Source: Lachnospiraceae bacterium (GTDB lineage Bacteria > Bacillota > Clostridia > Lachnospirales > Lachnospiraceae). From it: 40,319 nucleotides of DNA. A program made the translations under genes and the position numbers. The notes under the pieces were generated by a model. It made no database searches, was not told the origin of the DNA, and worked only from the letters and a program-made list of their open reading frames with translations. Below are positions 1 through 7,961 of the stretch, in pieces; within the stretch, counting starts at the first letter, position 1, and each line of letters begins with the position of its first letter. The stretch spans positions 1 to 40,319 of the forward strand of contig SVEA01000111.1 of the NCBI GenBank assembly GCA_015057615.1, given 5' to 3'.

Positions 1-1011
1 AAAATTCTTTCTTTCATTTCTTCCGGAGCCTCCCCGTTTGTTACCGCCTCTGGAAGAATTATTATTATAGCCGTTATTCGTGTCATCATCTTTATTATAA
101 CCGCTGTTATATCCGCCGGATCTTTGGTACCCGCCGGAAGAACGATCCGGTCTGGAATAATTGCCCTGCTGATTTCTGCGATCCTGTCCCGCAGGTCTTG
201 GTCTGTTTTGATTCATCGGACGATTTCCGCCCTGTCCACCTTGACGATTCCCATCCTGATTATACGATCTTGGACTGCGCTGTCCATACTGTGAGGAGCC
301 TCCCTGGCGCATTCCGCCCTGCGTTCTCTGGCCCTGTCCGTCGGTATTCCGATACCCCTGACGTGCTCCATCCGAAGATCTTTGTCCCTGATTATACTGG
401 GAATAACCTCCCTGACGGTTTCCTCCCTGGCGTGTATCTTCCTGCCGATTTCCGCCCTGCGCTCTTTGTCCCTGTCCACCGGTACCACGATAACCCTGAC
501 GGTCTCTATCCGAGTATCTTGGCCCCTGCTGATTATATTGGGATGTTCTTCGCTGATTCTGATAAGACTGTGTAGATGTGCCCTGGCGCATTCCGCCCTG
601 TGGTCTTTGTCCTGCGGATCCTGCCTGTCTTTGCCCCTGCTGCTCATTACTTCCGGAACGTACTCCGGAAGCAGGCTGCTGTCCTGCATTGCTAACTGAT
701 CTCTGATTGTTCTGAACGGAGGTTCCCTGTCTTACTCTACCTGCCTGTCTTTGACCTGCATTGTTTGCAGGCTTACGATCTGCAGATGCGGTTGGTTTCT
801 GACTGGAAGGCTGCTCTGGTCTGCTTGCCTGAGGAAGAAAATGCTTCTTCACAGCTGCAATCTCACTTTCCTCCAAATTGCTGCTATGTGTCTTCTTTAC
901 TCCCATATTTTTCTCCAGATACTCCTGTATATTTCGGCTTTCTATTTTATCAGCTCCATTTTTTGTATTATTTATTAAATTTTTTAGCTCAAATACTTTC
1001 ATTTTCGCCAT
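1..1011 (-). CDS. infB: translation initiation factor IF-2, N-terminal part (runs off window)
   Basis: Reading down from the ATG at 1011, the frame stays open for 337 codons to the window edge, so the 3' part (GTPase domain) lies outside. IF-2 delivers fMet-tRNA to the 30S subunit and promotes subunit joining. The start MAKMKVFELK followed by a short helical segment matches the N-terminal subdomain of clostridial IF-2. From about residue 75 the chain becomes a long low-complexity linker rich in Gln, Gly, Arg, Asn and Ser, with repeated QGG(N/M)RQG-like units. The identity rests on this start and on the position after nusA, rnpM and ylxQ. The gap to ylxQ is 21 bases, so the genes are very likely co-transcribed. 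Open frames on the other strand across 198-700 are shadows of this repeat-rich linker. Confidence 0.9.
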   Translation of the reverse strand, partial: MAKMKVFELKNLINNTKNGADKIESRNIQEYLEKNMGVKKTHSSNLEESEIAAVKKHFLPQASRPEQPSSQKPTASADRKPANNAGQRQAGRVRQGTSVQNNQRSVSNAGQQPASGVRSGSNEQQGQRQAGSAGQRPQGGMRQGTSTQSYQNQRRTSQYNQQGPRYSDRDRQGYRGTGGQGQRAQGGNRQEDTRQGGNRQGGYSQYNQGQRSSDGARQGYRNTDGQGQRTQGGMRQGGSSQYGQRSPRSYNQDGNRQGGQGGNRPMNQNRPRPAGQDRRNQQGNYSRPDRSSGGYQRSGGYNSGYNKDDDTNNGYNNNSSRGGNKRGGSGRNERKNF

Positions 1012-1032
1012 ACTTACTACCTCCGTTATTTA

Positions 1033-1350
1033 TCACTGTATCATTTTCAGTTGCTTCTCTATCGCATCAGCCAAACCCTTATCAAGCACTGCCAAAGATG
1101 CACGGAATTCTTTACCCATTGCATGACCCAGCTCCCCTTTTTCACCAAAAAAGGAAATCGGCACTTTGTAGTAAGTACACATATTGGTAAACAATTTCTT
1201 TGTATTATCCGATGCGTCCTCTGCTACGATTACTAGGGCTGCTTTTCTTTCTTTCACCGCCTTTTCTGTGGAAAATTCACCGCTTACAACATGTCGGGAT
1301 TTTGTTGCTATACCGATCAGGCTAAATACTTTCTTTTTCTCCGGACTCAA
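1033..1350 (-). CDS. rplGA: L7Ae-family ribosomal/RNA-binding protein YlxQ
   Basis: This 105-residue protein has the length and pattern of the L7Ae/L30e fold seen in Gram-positive YlxQ. It has an early GLATKSR-like segment (here IGIATKSRHVVSG), a central ALVIVAEDASDNTKK strand-helix, and a C-terminal segment ending near GKEFRASLAVLDKGLA. The family binds kink-turn RNA, and its exact role in bacteria is not settled. It lies between rnpM and infB, the usual place, and its start overlaps the end of rnpM by 29 bases, which suggests translational coupling. Confidence 0.9.
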   Translation of the reverse strand: MSPEKKKVFSLIGIATKSRHVVSGEFSTEKAVKERKAALVIVAEDASDNTKKLFTNMCTYYKVPISFFGEKGELGHAMGKEFRASLAVLDKGLADAIEKQLKMIQ

Positions 1351-1609
1351 ATGCTACCATCTCCTTCTCAAGCGTCTCTATCACACTATTCGGAATGCCA
1401 GCCTTCAAAGAACGCTCTAATCCTCTTGTCTTAATTGCTTTCTGCAGACAATCGATGGATTTACAGATATAAGCTCCTCTGCCGTTTTTCTTACCGGTTG
1501 GATCAAGAACGATTTCATCCTCCGGAGTTTTAACGACTCGGATCATTTCCTTTTTATTCTTCGTTTGTCCGCATCCGGCACACATTCTGAAAGGTATCTT
1601 CTTCGCCAT
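1322..1609 (-). CDS. rnpM: YlxR-family RNA-binding protein (RNase P modulator)
   Basis: A 95-residue YlxR-family protein. Visible signatures are the N-terminal CAGCGQTKNKKEMIRVV segment with a Cys-x2-Cys pair, the GKKNGRGAYIC motif, and the following Cys-Leu-x-Lys-Ala helix. The family binds structured RNA, and the Bacillus member has been reported to interact with RNase P RNA. The gene lies 14 bases downstream of nusA and overlaps ylxQ. Upstream of its ATG is TGTGAG rather than a strong Shine-Dalgarno, so it may depend on coupling to nusA. The C-terminal tail beyond residue 80 is acidic and shared with the start of ylxQ. Confidence 0.9.
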   Translation of the reverse strand: MAKKIPFRMCAGCGQTKNKKEMIRVVKTPEDEIVLDPTGKKNGRGAYICKSIDCLQKAIKTRGLERSLKAGIPNSVIETLEKEMVAFESGEKESI

Positions 1610-1623
1610 ATTTTCTCACATCC

Positions 1624-2670
1624 TTAATATCCCATGGTTTGAGCTTCACTCTTAATGTCTATCTTATATCCGGTCAATTTTGCCGCAAGTCTGGCATTTT
1701 GTCCTTCCTTACCAATGGCAAGGGATAATTGATAATCAGGAACGATTACTCTTGCACTCTTCTCCTCTTCGTCAACCTCTACGGAAATCACCTTTGCAGG
1801 ACTTAACGAGTTCTCAATCAACTGCGCCGGATCATCGCTCCAATTGATAATATCTATTTTTTCATCCCGAAGCTCACGAACAATTGCATTTACTCTTGCG
1901 CCGTTTAAGCCGACACAAGCTCCGACCGCATCAACATCGGGATTGTTACTCCATACTGCCATCTTGGTCCTGGAACCCGCTTCTCTGGCAATACTCATAA
2001 TCTCTACAGTACCATCCTGGATCTCTGTAACCTCTGCCTCAAATAAACGCTTCACCAATTCCGGATGCGTTCTGGATACGGTAATTCTCGGTCCTTTCGT
2101 AGTATCCTTCACTTCCAGAACATAGAGCTTCACACGATCCGTCGGGCGGAAAACCTCGCCCCGAACCTGTTCATTTTCGGTCAAAATCGCATCCACTTTC
2201 CCTAAATTAATGCTTATATTATTTCCTACGTAACGCTGTACAATACCTGTTACAATATCTTTCTCCTTGTTGCTGTACTGATTATACAGAACTTTTCTCT
2301 CTTCCTCACGGATTTTCTGAACAACGACCTGTTTCGCCTTCTGAGCAGCAATACGTCCGAAATTCTTCGGTGTCACCTCAACCGGAACAATATCACCGAT
2401 GTCCACCTTACCATCCTTCATTTTTGCCTGCGCAAGGCTGATTTGAAGTACCGGGTCGGTAACGGTCTCAACGACCTCCTTCATCGCATAAACATTAACT
2501 TTACCGGTTTCTCTATCAATATAAACTTTTATATTATCCGCTCTGCCGAAATTATTTTTGCATGCCGCAACCAATGAGTTTTCCAGCGCCTCTAATAAGA
2601 TATCTTTGCTGATATCCTTTTCCTTCTCAATTTGGTTTAAAGCTTCAATAAGCTCCTTGTTCGCATCCAT
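1624..2670 (-). CDS. nusA: transcription termination/antitermination factor NusA
   Basis: A 348-residue NusA of the short Firmicutes form without C-terminal acidic repeats. The N-terminal RNA-polymerase-binding domain spans about 1-125, the S1 domain about 130-200 (DIVTGIVQRYVGNNISINLGKVDAIL), and two KH domains follow, with GxxG-like loops at VGLNGARV and IGKEGQNARL. It modulates pausing, termination and antitermination by RNA polymerase. The start is supported by an AAGGAGGA ribosome site (2681-2688). Upstream, the 275-base gap to rimP contains several extra copies of that site in hairpins (separate entry). Confidence 0.97.
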   Translation of the reverse strand: MDANKELIEALNQIEKEKDISKDILLEALENSLVAACKNNFGRADNIKVYIDRETGKVNVYAMKEVVETVTDPVLQISLAQAKMKDGKVDIGDIVPVEVTPKNFGRIAAQKAKQVVVQKIREEERKVLYNQYSNKEKDIVTGIVQRYVGNNISINLGKVDAILTENEQVRGEVFRPTDRVKLYVLEVKDTTKGPRITVSRTHPELVKRLFEAEVTEIQDGTVEIMSIAREAGSRTKMAVWSNNPDVDAVGACVGLNGARVNAIVRELRDEKIDIINWSDDPAQLIENSLSPAKVISVEVDEEEKSARVIVPDYQLSLAIGKEGQNARLAAKLTGYKIDIKSEAQTMGY

Positions 2671-2748
2671 TTTTTACAAATCCTCCTTCTAAGATTCTAA
2701 TTATTGGCAAACTTTACAATCCTCTAAAAACATCCAAATTTAAATTAA

Positions 2749-2880
2749 CTTTATTAGAGGATTTTCCTCCTTCTAAGAATAATAAATTTTTAACAAACTA
2801 CATCAGGAGGATTTTCCTCCCTTCTAAAAAAAATAATAAATTTCAAACGAACTACATTAGGAGGGATTTATCCTCCTTTT
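2749..2880 (-). repeat. tandem ribosome-site hairpin repeats between rimP and nusA
   Basis: Three imperfect units about 50-55 bases apart lie in the rimP-nusA gap. On the minus strand each unit carries a Shine-Dalgarno-like GGAGG (complements at 2765-2772, 2815-2823, 2871-2878) followed within a few bases by CCTC or CCTCC that can pair with it (2757-2769, 2806-2820, 2859-2877). The genuine nusA ribosome site at 2681-2688 is embedded in the same TTAGAAGGAGGA context. In the two upstream units an ATG is followed at once by TAG (2852-2857 and 2798-2803). In the third unit that ATG is lost. The units look like duplications of the nusA translation start region. A regulatory role is inference. Confidence 0.7.
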
Positions 2881-2945
2881 ACTGTATTTCTTTGAAATAT
2901 ACTATGATTAGCCCGACTTCGCAATAATAGTATTCTATGAAATCA

Positions 2946-3413
2946 TTAAAACTCCAAATACAATCGTACATTAGCGATATCTTTCCTTGGAATATCCATT
3001 ATTTCACCATCTCCCAAGTCAATGGTTAGTTTATCCTGGTCAAAACCTACCAACACGCCGAACCATTCCTTTTTCTTATCAATCGCTTTATAGAGCTTGA
3101 TTTCAATTTCTTCACCAATGCTTTTTTCGAAATGCTTATCCTTCTTTAGCTGCCTGCCAAGTCCGGGGGAACTAACCTCTAAAATATAGGAATCCGTTAT
3201 AAAATCTTCTTTATCGAGTAAATCACTCAATGCCCGGCTTACAAGTTCACAGTCATCAATGGTGATACCGCCCTCTTTGTCGATATAAGCACGAAGATAC
3301 CAGTTACTTCCTTCCTTCACATATTCCACATCATACAGTTCATAATGATTGGCAGTTAATATGGGTTCTAATAATTTTTCCGTTTTCTTTTCATAATCTT
3401 CACGCTTTGCCAT
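2946..3413 (-). CDS. rimP: ribosome maturation factor RimP
   Basis: A 155-residue RimP (YlxS/YhbC), which assists 30S subunit maturation. It shows the N-terminal alpha/beta domain with YDVEYVKEGSNWYLRAYIDKEGGI and the conserved DCELVSRALSDLLD and LEVSSPGLGRQLK segments, then the SH3-like C-terminal domain. It is the first gene of the rimP-nusA-rnpM-ylxQ-infB operon. The ribosome site is weak (TAGGGACG before ATG), in contrast with the strong repeated sites in front of nusA. Confidence 0.96.
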   Translation of the reverse strand: MAKREDYEKKTEKLLEPILTANHYELYDVEYVKEGSNWYLRAYIDKEGGITIDDCELVSRALSDLLDKEDFITDSYILEVSSPGLGRQLKKDKHFEKSIGEEIEIKLYKAIDKKKEWFGVLVGFDQDKLTIDLGDGEIMDIPRKDIANVRLYLEF

Positions 3414-3510
3414 TACGTCCCTACTTTCTTTGATAAGTTAGAATGCTTCTTTCTTACATGTACCCTTGTATTTTGCTGTTTTAAATGAAATATTATGTCT
3501 AACATATAAG

Positions 3511-3534
3511 AAGAGTGGACTTGCGCCCACTCTT
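3511..3534 (-). promoter_or_regulatory. leader hairpin upstream of rimP
   Basis: AAGAGTGG (3511-3518) pairs perfectly with CCACTCTT (3527-3534). The hairpin lies about 30 bases downstream of the predicted promoter and about 100 bases before the rimP ATG, so it would be near the 5' end of the operon transcript. There is no U-run on the minus side, so it is not an obvious terminator. A GAGUGG/CCACUC hairpin ahead of rimP is something I recall from other Firmicutes, but I cannot verify a named family here. Confidence 0.6.
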
Positions 3535-3563
3535 AATAATTCTTATCATTCTGCATCATTGCT

Positions 3564-3592
3564 ATTATATCAAACAGAGTCAAATTTTGCAA
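3564..3592 (-). promoter_or_regulatory. sigma-A promoter of the rimP-infB operon
   Basis: Reading the minus strand, a -35 TTGCAA (3587-3592) and a perfect -10 TATAAT (3564-3569) are separated by 17 bases. It sits about 150 bases upstream of rimP with no gene between. Confidence 0.75.
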
Positions 3593-3645
3593 GTACTATT
3601 TTTTCTTCCATGAACGCTCGAAATCTAGATTTTACTTGACTTTTA

Positions 3646-3675
3646 CTTGAGTTTCCGTAGATTTGTCCACAAAAC
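3646..3675. repeat. direct repeat, left copy, bracketing the peptide-type cassette
   Basis: CTTGAGTTTCCGTAGATT followed by GTCCACA recurs in the same orientation at 9305-9343. There the copy has an extra 10-base tandem CCCGTAGATT. The pair encloses the five-gene cassette. It resembles an insertion boundary or duplicated target, but no integrase or transposase lies between them. The stretch 3676-3864 between this copy and the protease gene is AT-rich and shows no gene. Confidence 0.5.
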
Positions 3676-3864
3676 CTCAAACATATGACTCATTTTGTAA
3701 ACATCTTTTAAAAAATGCTTAAAATATAATAAATCTTTCAATTACAGTTTGCGAAAACTAAAGTAACTAGAATTATCAGCTCTTAATGATAAACTTCTTT
3801 AAAAATGTTATATTATACTTTCCTTTTTCTGCGGATTTCTATCCTTTTTTTAAATTTACTCTTT

Positions 3865-5064
3865 TCAGAAACCGTTTCCTTGAGCATTAAATAAATTAAT
3901 TACCCATTTGAAAATGTTATGGGATGCTAAAGATGTATCTAATAATTTAAGATGATATGAAGGATAATTCCAAAAAATCTCCCTCTCCGAAATGATTGCA
4001 TCAACAGAATCAGATGAAATGATTGAACTGATGTGTTTTTCTTCAATTATAATGATGATAATATTAGAAGTCAAAAAGTGCAAGTAAAAACGCATCCAGT
4101 CTTTTACATTTTTCACTGGTAACTTATACCTATTCTTTTCGAAACAATTAAGTTGAATTATATCACTTATACATGCGCAATTGTATTCATTCAAAACAAA
4201 TTCTTGCTGTAATGCTTTAGCTAAATTTATTATATTACTTTTGTTAGAATGGTGATATTCTATAGCTATTATGGGGATTTGTCTATCCTCTATTTCCTTT
4301 GTTTTTCCTATAGCTTTTAATGGAGGATAATCATAACTATCACTAATAAGTTTAATGCTTTTTTTCTTTGCTAACAGTTCTTTTGTTTTCAATATACTAA
4401 ATATTTTTTCTTCTTGCAAAAAAACATCCGCAATTTGTGCAGTAATAATGGGGGCGATAAGGCTATTGGTCGCATGAAGAAAGTAATCCAAATCTTGTCT
4501 AAGTATTTTTAATAAATTTAAATTAGGTACATTTGCGTTAATGTCTATTCCATCTATTGGATTTTTATGAATACTTTCAGTTTTTAAATCGGTTGTTTTT
4601 ACTCCAATTACAGAAGACAAACATGCAGGATAAGTAATAATTCCATCGTTTGCTCCTGCGGCAACTATAATTATATTTTTACTTTGAGCCCTTTTTGATA
4701 CTTCAATTATTTTTTCGGATGTAATAAACTCTTTTGAGCCAATACTTAAACTAATGAGATTTACCTCATGATCAATCCCCCATTGGATCGCTTCATATAA
4801 TTTTTGAATGTTATATTTTTTATCTTTATCTAAAACAGAGAAGCTAATTATTTCTGTTTTATCAATGCATCCATTATTCTCTAACATCTCCAGCAGTATA
4901 GATGTGCAAATTGTTCCATGGTTAATTTTTTGTAAAGGATCAATATATTGCTTAATACCAGTATAATGATTAATAATGTTGCTATCTTTACCTCGCAACT
5001 TATACAGTAATTTCATATTGACCCCATCATCAATTATTTCAATTTTCAGTTTACTTTTTTTCAT
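3865..5064 (-). CDS. subtilisin-like (S8) serine protease with extra C-terminal domain
   Basis: A 399-residue protein. The S8 triad can be placed: Asp12 in IIDDGV, His49 in NHGT, oxyanion Asn139 in VAAGAND, and Ser201 in ATNSLIAP, in place of the usual GTSMATP. There is no signal peptide or propeptide, so the enzyme is probably cytoplasmic or delivered with the transporter. From about residue 245 to the end is a second alpha/beta domain (IPIIAIEYHHSNKSNIINLAKAL) that recalls a P-loop fold with a degenerate loop. I do not recognise it further. The gene is last in the cassette, 16 bases after the permease. Proteases of this type accompany clostridial peptide natural-product clusters, so leader-peptide cleavage is the likely job, by inference. 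The Shine-Dalgarno is weak (TAGGA). Confidence 0.8.
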   Translation of the reverse strand: MKKSKLKIEIIDDGVNMKLLYKLRGKDSNIINHYTGIKQYIDPLQKINHGTICTSILLEMLENNGCIDKTEIISFSVLDKDKKYNIQKLYEAIQWGIDHEVNLISLSIGSKEFITSEKIIEVSKRAQSKNIIIVAAGANDGIITYPACLSSVIGVKTTDLKTESIHKNPIDGIDINANVPNLNLLKILRQDLDYFLHATNSLIAPIITAQIADVFLQEEKIFSILKTKELLAKKKSIKLISDSYDYPPLKAIGKTKEIEDRQIPIIAIEYHHSNKSNIINLAKALQQEFVLNEYNCACISDIIQLNCFEKNRYKLPVKNVKDWMRFYLHFLTSNIIIIIIEEKHISSIISSDSVDAIISEREIFWNYPSYHLKLLDTSLASHNIFKWVINLFNAQGNGF

Positions 5065-5080
5065 ATTATTGTCCTATAAA

Positions 5081-6949
5081 CTATTCTTCGTTTTTACCTA
5101 AAAGTATAAGTGGCTCTGAATTTAAGTTGTTTTTAATAAAGATTACTGCTATTATTAGGGATACAAAAATTACTACGATACATAGTATGATTGGCGTTAT
5201 CAAATTCACAGTTTCACTTGTTGCATTAAGCGGTGCAGCTTTATCAGAATTGTTAACCCAACTGCTAAACTCTGTGCTGTATCGTTCTGTCCCTGTTCTT
5301 GTCGATTTCGATATAATGACTCTCGTTATTGTATAACCAGCAAAACTTCCGATAATTTCCCCTAAGGATATGATACAAAGAATCCCATACAGCAATGATA
5401 AAATACAGCTTTTCTTGTTCATACCAAGAGAACGTTCAATAGCGGTGCGTTTTTTCTGTTTTGTTATAAATAAGAATAAAAAGAAGAATAAAACAGCTAA
5501 GGTTGTTGCACTGCTTACTGCCATAAGAATGATGGCAACTATTCTGAGATTCCGCATCCCAGAAGCAAGTTTTTCATAACCGCCATCATAAAAATTGATT
5601 TTCAAATTTTTAATGCCTAATGCTTGGAACTTCTCCAGGTATTCCTTTCTTGTCCCATTTGGTATCTGGAAGGATGTAGTATAACTTTTCATGGGACCAT
5701 AGGCAACAATACTGTCCGCATCGCTATTCGTTACAGAATTCGACGGAATGATCACAGCGTTATACCCCATTTCATAGCCAGTCAGATAATTAGTTTTGTC
5801 GGTACCGCTGTAAATTCCAACAATCTCATAATTGCTATTTTCGAATACAGGATAAGCTTTTTGCTTTTCATCTAATAATCCGAAATCCAGTACAAGGCTT
5901 CCGGACGGAAGGTAATTTTGACTTGACGAATTTTCGTAATTAGAAAAATATAATTGTAGATGGATACTATCCCCTATGTTCAGATTATTTCTACTTGCAA
6001 GTTCCTGAGGGAGGATACATACCTTTTCGCCTTTCTCATATTCATTATCCTTAATATCACGGCCATGTATGATTGATACATCTCCCTTGTAAAAATCTAA
6101 GAGAAGATATGTTTTACTTGTTGGAACAACCGGTATCGTACTTTCAAAAAAATGATCATATCCTTTTACTACTGCTTTCCACTTCTGTCCTTCCTTAGTT
6201 TCATAGAAATTGCCGGTCACTTCCGCCCAGTTTTCAAAGGGTCTGGATTTGACTTCACTAACATTTTCGCTCATGTTGCCTTTATGGGTAGAAATAGTAG
6301 GATTACTTGGTGTTGCGTATGGTAAAAATTCGCTGCCTAACTCATCAAATGGGTTGGAAAATGATATTGCTGCAGTCACATATGTTTTTCCCGCTTTTAG
6401 CAATCCGGGATTCGCATTAAATTGATCACAAAACCAGATATCCTCTCCTTCTTTCCTGGAGGTTCCCCAGATAACCTTTGTTACTTTCACTTTTACCGGA
6501 TTCGCCGGAATGCAATCATCATAAGGTACGAATTCTAAAATAGAACCTGCCTGTCTTATCAATCCTTCTTCCAAGTCTAATGGCCAAATTTTAAGGTCGG
6601 GACAATACGATCCATAATACGGTCTCTGTTTCGGTTTGATAATATAATTCGCACCTTCAAAATCAAGGAGGGAATCCGGCAGTATTGAATCGTAAACAGG
6701 TTTGTCCCAATAGGTATATTTTTTCGTTGAAGAATCCCAGTGTTCTGTAACCTCTATAGTGTTTTCTTTTTGATTAACCACGCCTATAGTCTTGAATACT
6801 CTCTCATACTTTTTGAGATTCTCATTACAAGTCAGCCAAAGATTCACTCCAATAGATAGAAATGCGCCTGTCAATATCATAAGAAACAGGAAAGTAAACG
6901 TTTTAGCTTTTATTCTTTTCATTTGTTTTAAACTGTTTTTTAGAAGCAT
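5081..6949 (-). CDS. FtsX/MacB-type ABC transporter permease (long)
   Basis: A 622-residue membrane protein. One N-terminal membrane helix lies around residues 15-37, followed by a very large extracellular region to about residue 465. Three C-terminal helices follow (TTLAVLFFFLFLFI, LLYGILCIISLGEIIGSF and IILCIVVIFVSLIIAVIF), with the FtsX cytoplasmic loop TAIERSLGMNKK between the first two. This is the one-plus-three topology of FtsX/MacB permeases, which move peptides or lipids or act mechanically rather than importing solutes. The ATG at 6949 is chosen because GGAAGG lies 8 bases upstream. A GTG three codons earlier has no better site. The partner ATPase and a second permease are encoded upstream in the same operon. 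Confidence 0.85.
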   Translation of the reverse strand: MLLKNSLKQMKRIKAKTFTFLFLMILTGAFLSIGVNLWLTCNENLKKYERVFKTIGVVNQKENTIEVTEHWDSSTKKYTYWDKPVYDSILPDSLLDFEGANYIIKPKQRPYYGSYCPDLKIWPLDLEEGLIRQAGSILEFVPYDDCIPANPVKVKVTKVIWGTSRKEGEDIWFCDQFNANPGLLKAGKTYVTAAISFSNPFDELGSEFLPYATPSNPTISTHKGNMSENVSEVKSRPFENWAEVTGNFYETKEGQKWKAVVKGYDHFFESTIPVVPTSKTYLLLDFYKGDVSIIHGRDIKDNEYEKGEKVCILPQELASRNNLNIGDSIHLQLYFSNYENSSSQNYLPSGSLVLDFGLLDEKQKAYPVFENSNYEIVGIYSGTDKTNYLTGYEMGYNAVIIPSNSVTNSDADSIVAYGPMKSYTTSFQIPNGTRKEYLEKFQALGIKNLKINFYDGGYEKLASGMRNLRIVAIILMAVSSATTLAVLFFFLFLFITKQKKRTAIERSLGMNKKSCILSLLYGILCIISLGEIIGSFAGYTITRVIISKSTRTGTERYSTEFSSWVNNSDKAAPLNATSETVNLITPIILCIVVIFVSLIIAVIFIKNNLNSEPLILLGKNEE

Positions 6950-6977
6950 ATCTCTCACCTTCCATTTTCTTAATGAA

Positions 6978-7012
6978 CGAGAGTCTATTTACATAAGCGT
7001 AAATGACTCTCG
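6978..7012 (-). promoter_or_regulatory. intercistronic hairpin inside the cassette
   Basis: CGAGAGTC (6978-6985) pairs perfectly with GACTCTCG (7005-7012), and ATTTAC/GTAAAT extends the stem inward past one unpaired base. It lies between the 64-residue gene and the long permease. No U-run follows on either strand, so it is more likely an mRNA processing or stabilising hairpin than a terminator. Confidence 0.6.
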
Positions 7013-7050
7013 CATTTCAATTAATGCATCTCAAAATTATTATCTAATTG

Positions 7051-7245
7051 TCACTGCATAACATTTATAACATCTTTCGTTTGCTGTACTTCCCGTTTAT
7101 TATCCTTCATAACAGCATCAATATATTTATATAGTTGTTCGTTCACAGATACTATTTCATTTTTGTTTGTCTCATAAAAATAAAACCCTAACGGTGTTTT
7201 ATAAAGCAAAATAAGTGGTTTGGATTGATCGATTTCTTGTTTCAA
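7051..7245 (-). CDS. small protein resembling the peptide-recognition N-terminus of radical-SAM maturases
   Basis: A 64-residue protein with a TTG start, supported by GAGGAGG 8 bases upstream. The core (ILLYKTPLGFYFYETNKNE, then IVSVNEQLYKYI) reads like the N-terminal substrate-recognition (RRE/PqqD-like) segment of clostridial Cys-rich-peptide radical-SAM maturases. It has no cysteine, so the CxxxCxxC radical-SAM motif is absent. The DNA after its stop does not continue into such a domain. It is therefore either a stand-alone recognition protein or the leftover of a deleted maturase. It sits between the ATPase and the long permease. The family assignment comes from memory of the pattern and is tentative; the reading frame itself is well supported. 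Confidence 0.55.
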   Translation of the reverse strand: MKQEIDQSKPLILLYKTPLGFYFYETNKNEIVSVNEQLYKYIDAVMKDNKREVQQTKDVINVMQ

Positions 7246-7279
7246 CAGATAAACCTCCTCATATAGTGTTTTCTCTTTA

Positions 7280-7948
7280 TTATGATACCGTCAATTGACC
7301 ATCTTTCATGGTATATACAAAATCTGCTTGGTCAGCAATACTCATATCATGTGTAACAATGATTATGGTATATCCTTGTTTATGAGCCAAGTTTTTTAGT
7401 ATATTTACAACAATGTTTCCATTTATTGAATCAAGATTTCCCGTTGGTTCATCGGCAAGGAGAATTCTACCACCTGATGCAAGTGCTCTTGCAATTGCAA
7501 CTCTCTGTTGTTGGCCACCACTCATCATAAGAGGAAACTGATTACAAATTCTCTTTTCAAGCCCTACGCTTAAAATTAACTTCTTTGCATTTTCCATTGC
7601 TTCTTTTTTAGAAACTCCTCTAAGTTCCATTGGGAAAATCACGTTTTCCAGGGCAGTTAAGAGAGGAAATAGGTTAAATGATTGGTAAACAACGGACACT
7701 GTCTCTCTCCGATATTTATCCCTGTCTAATGTACTCATAGGCATGTTTTCTACATAAATCTCACCCTTTGTTGGTAAATCAAGTCCTGCCAATAATGATA
7801 GAAACGTACTCTTTCCACTGCCTGAATGACCAACTATAGTATACATTTTACCTGTTTCGAATGTACATGAAACATTGGAAACTGCTTCAACTGTCTGATA
7901 TTTGCTTTTATATATGTAATGTACTTTATTAACCCTTAATATACTCAT
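7280..7948 (-). CDS. ABC transporter ATPase, LolD/MacB type
   Basis: A 222-residue ATPase with Walker A GHSGSGKS, Q-loop VYQSFNLFP, signature MSGGQQQR, Walker B ILLADEPTGNLDS and H-loop VTHD. ADEPTGNLD is typical of the LolD/MacB/FtsE group that pairs with FtsX-type permeases, which fits its two neighbours. The start at 7948 (MSILRVNK) is chosen because GGAGGG lies 7 bases upstream. An ATG 21 bases earlier overlaps the end of the preceding permease and has no ribosome site. It powers the transporter made with the two permeases. Confidence 0.9.
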   Translation of the reverse strand: MSILRVNKVHYIYKSKYQTVEAVSNVSCTFETGKMYTIVGHSGSGKSTFLSLLAGLDLPTKGEIYVENMPMSTLDRDKYRRETVSVVYQSFNLFPLLTALENVIFPMELRGVSKKEAMENAKKLILSVGLEKRICNQFPLMMSGGQQQRVAIARALASGGRILLADEPTGNLDSINGNIVVNILKNLAHKQGYTIIIVTHDMSIADQADFVYTMKDGQLTVS

Positions 7949-7961
7949 AATAATCCCTCCA

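Noticed and set aside
198-699. Several open frames on both strands inside the infB region
   Set aside because: They are shadows of the repetitive, stop-poor linker of IF-2 and lack ribosome sites.
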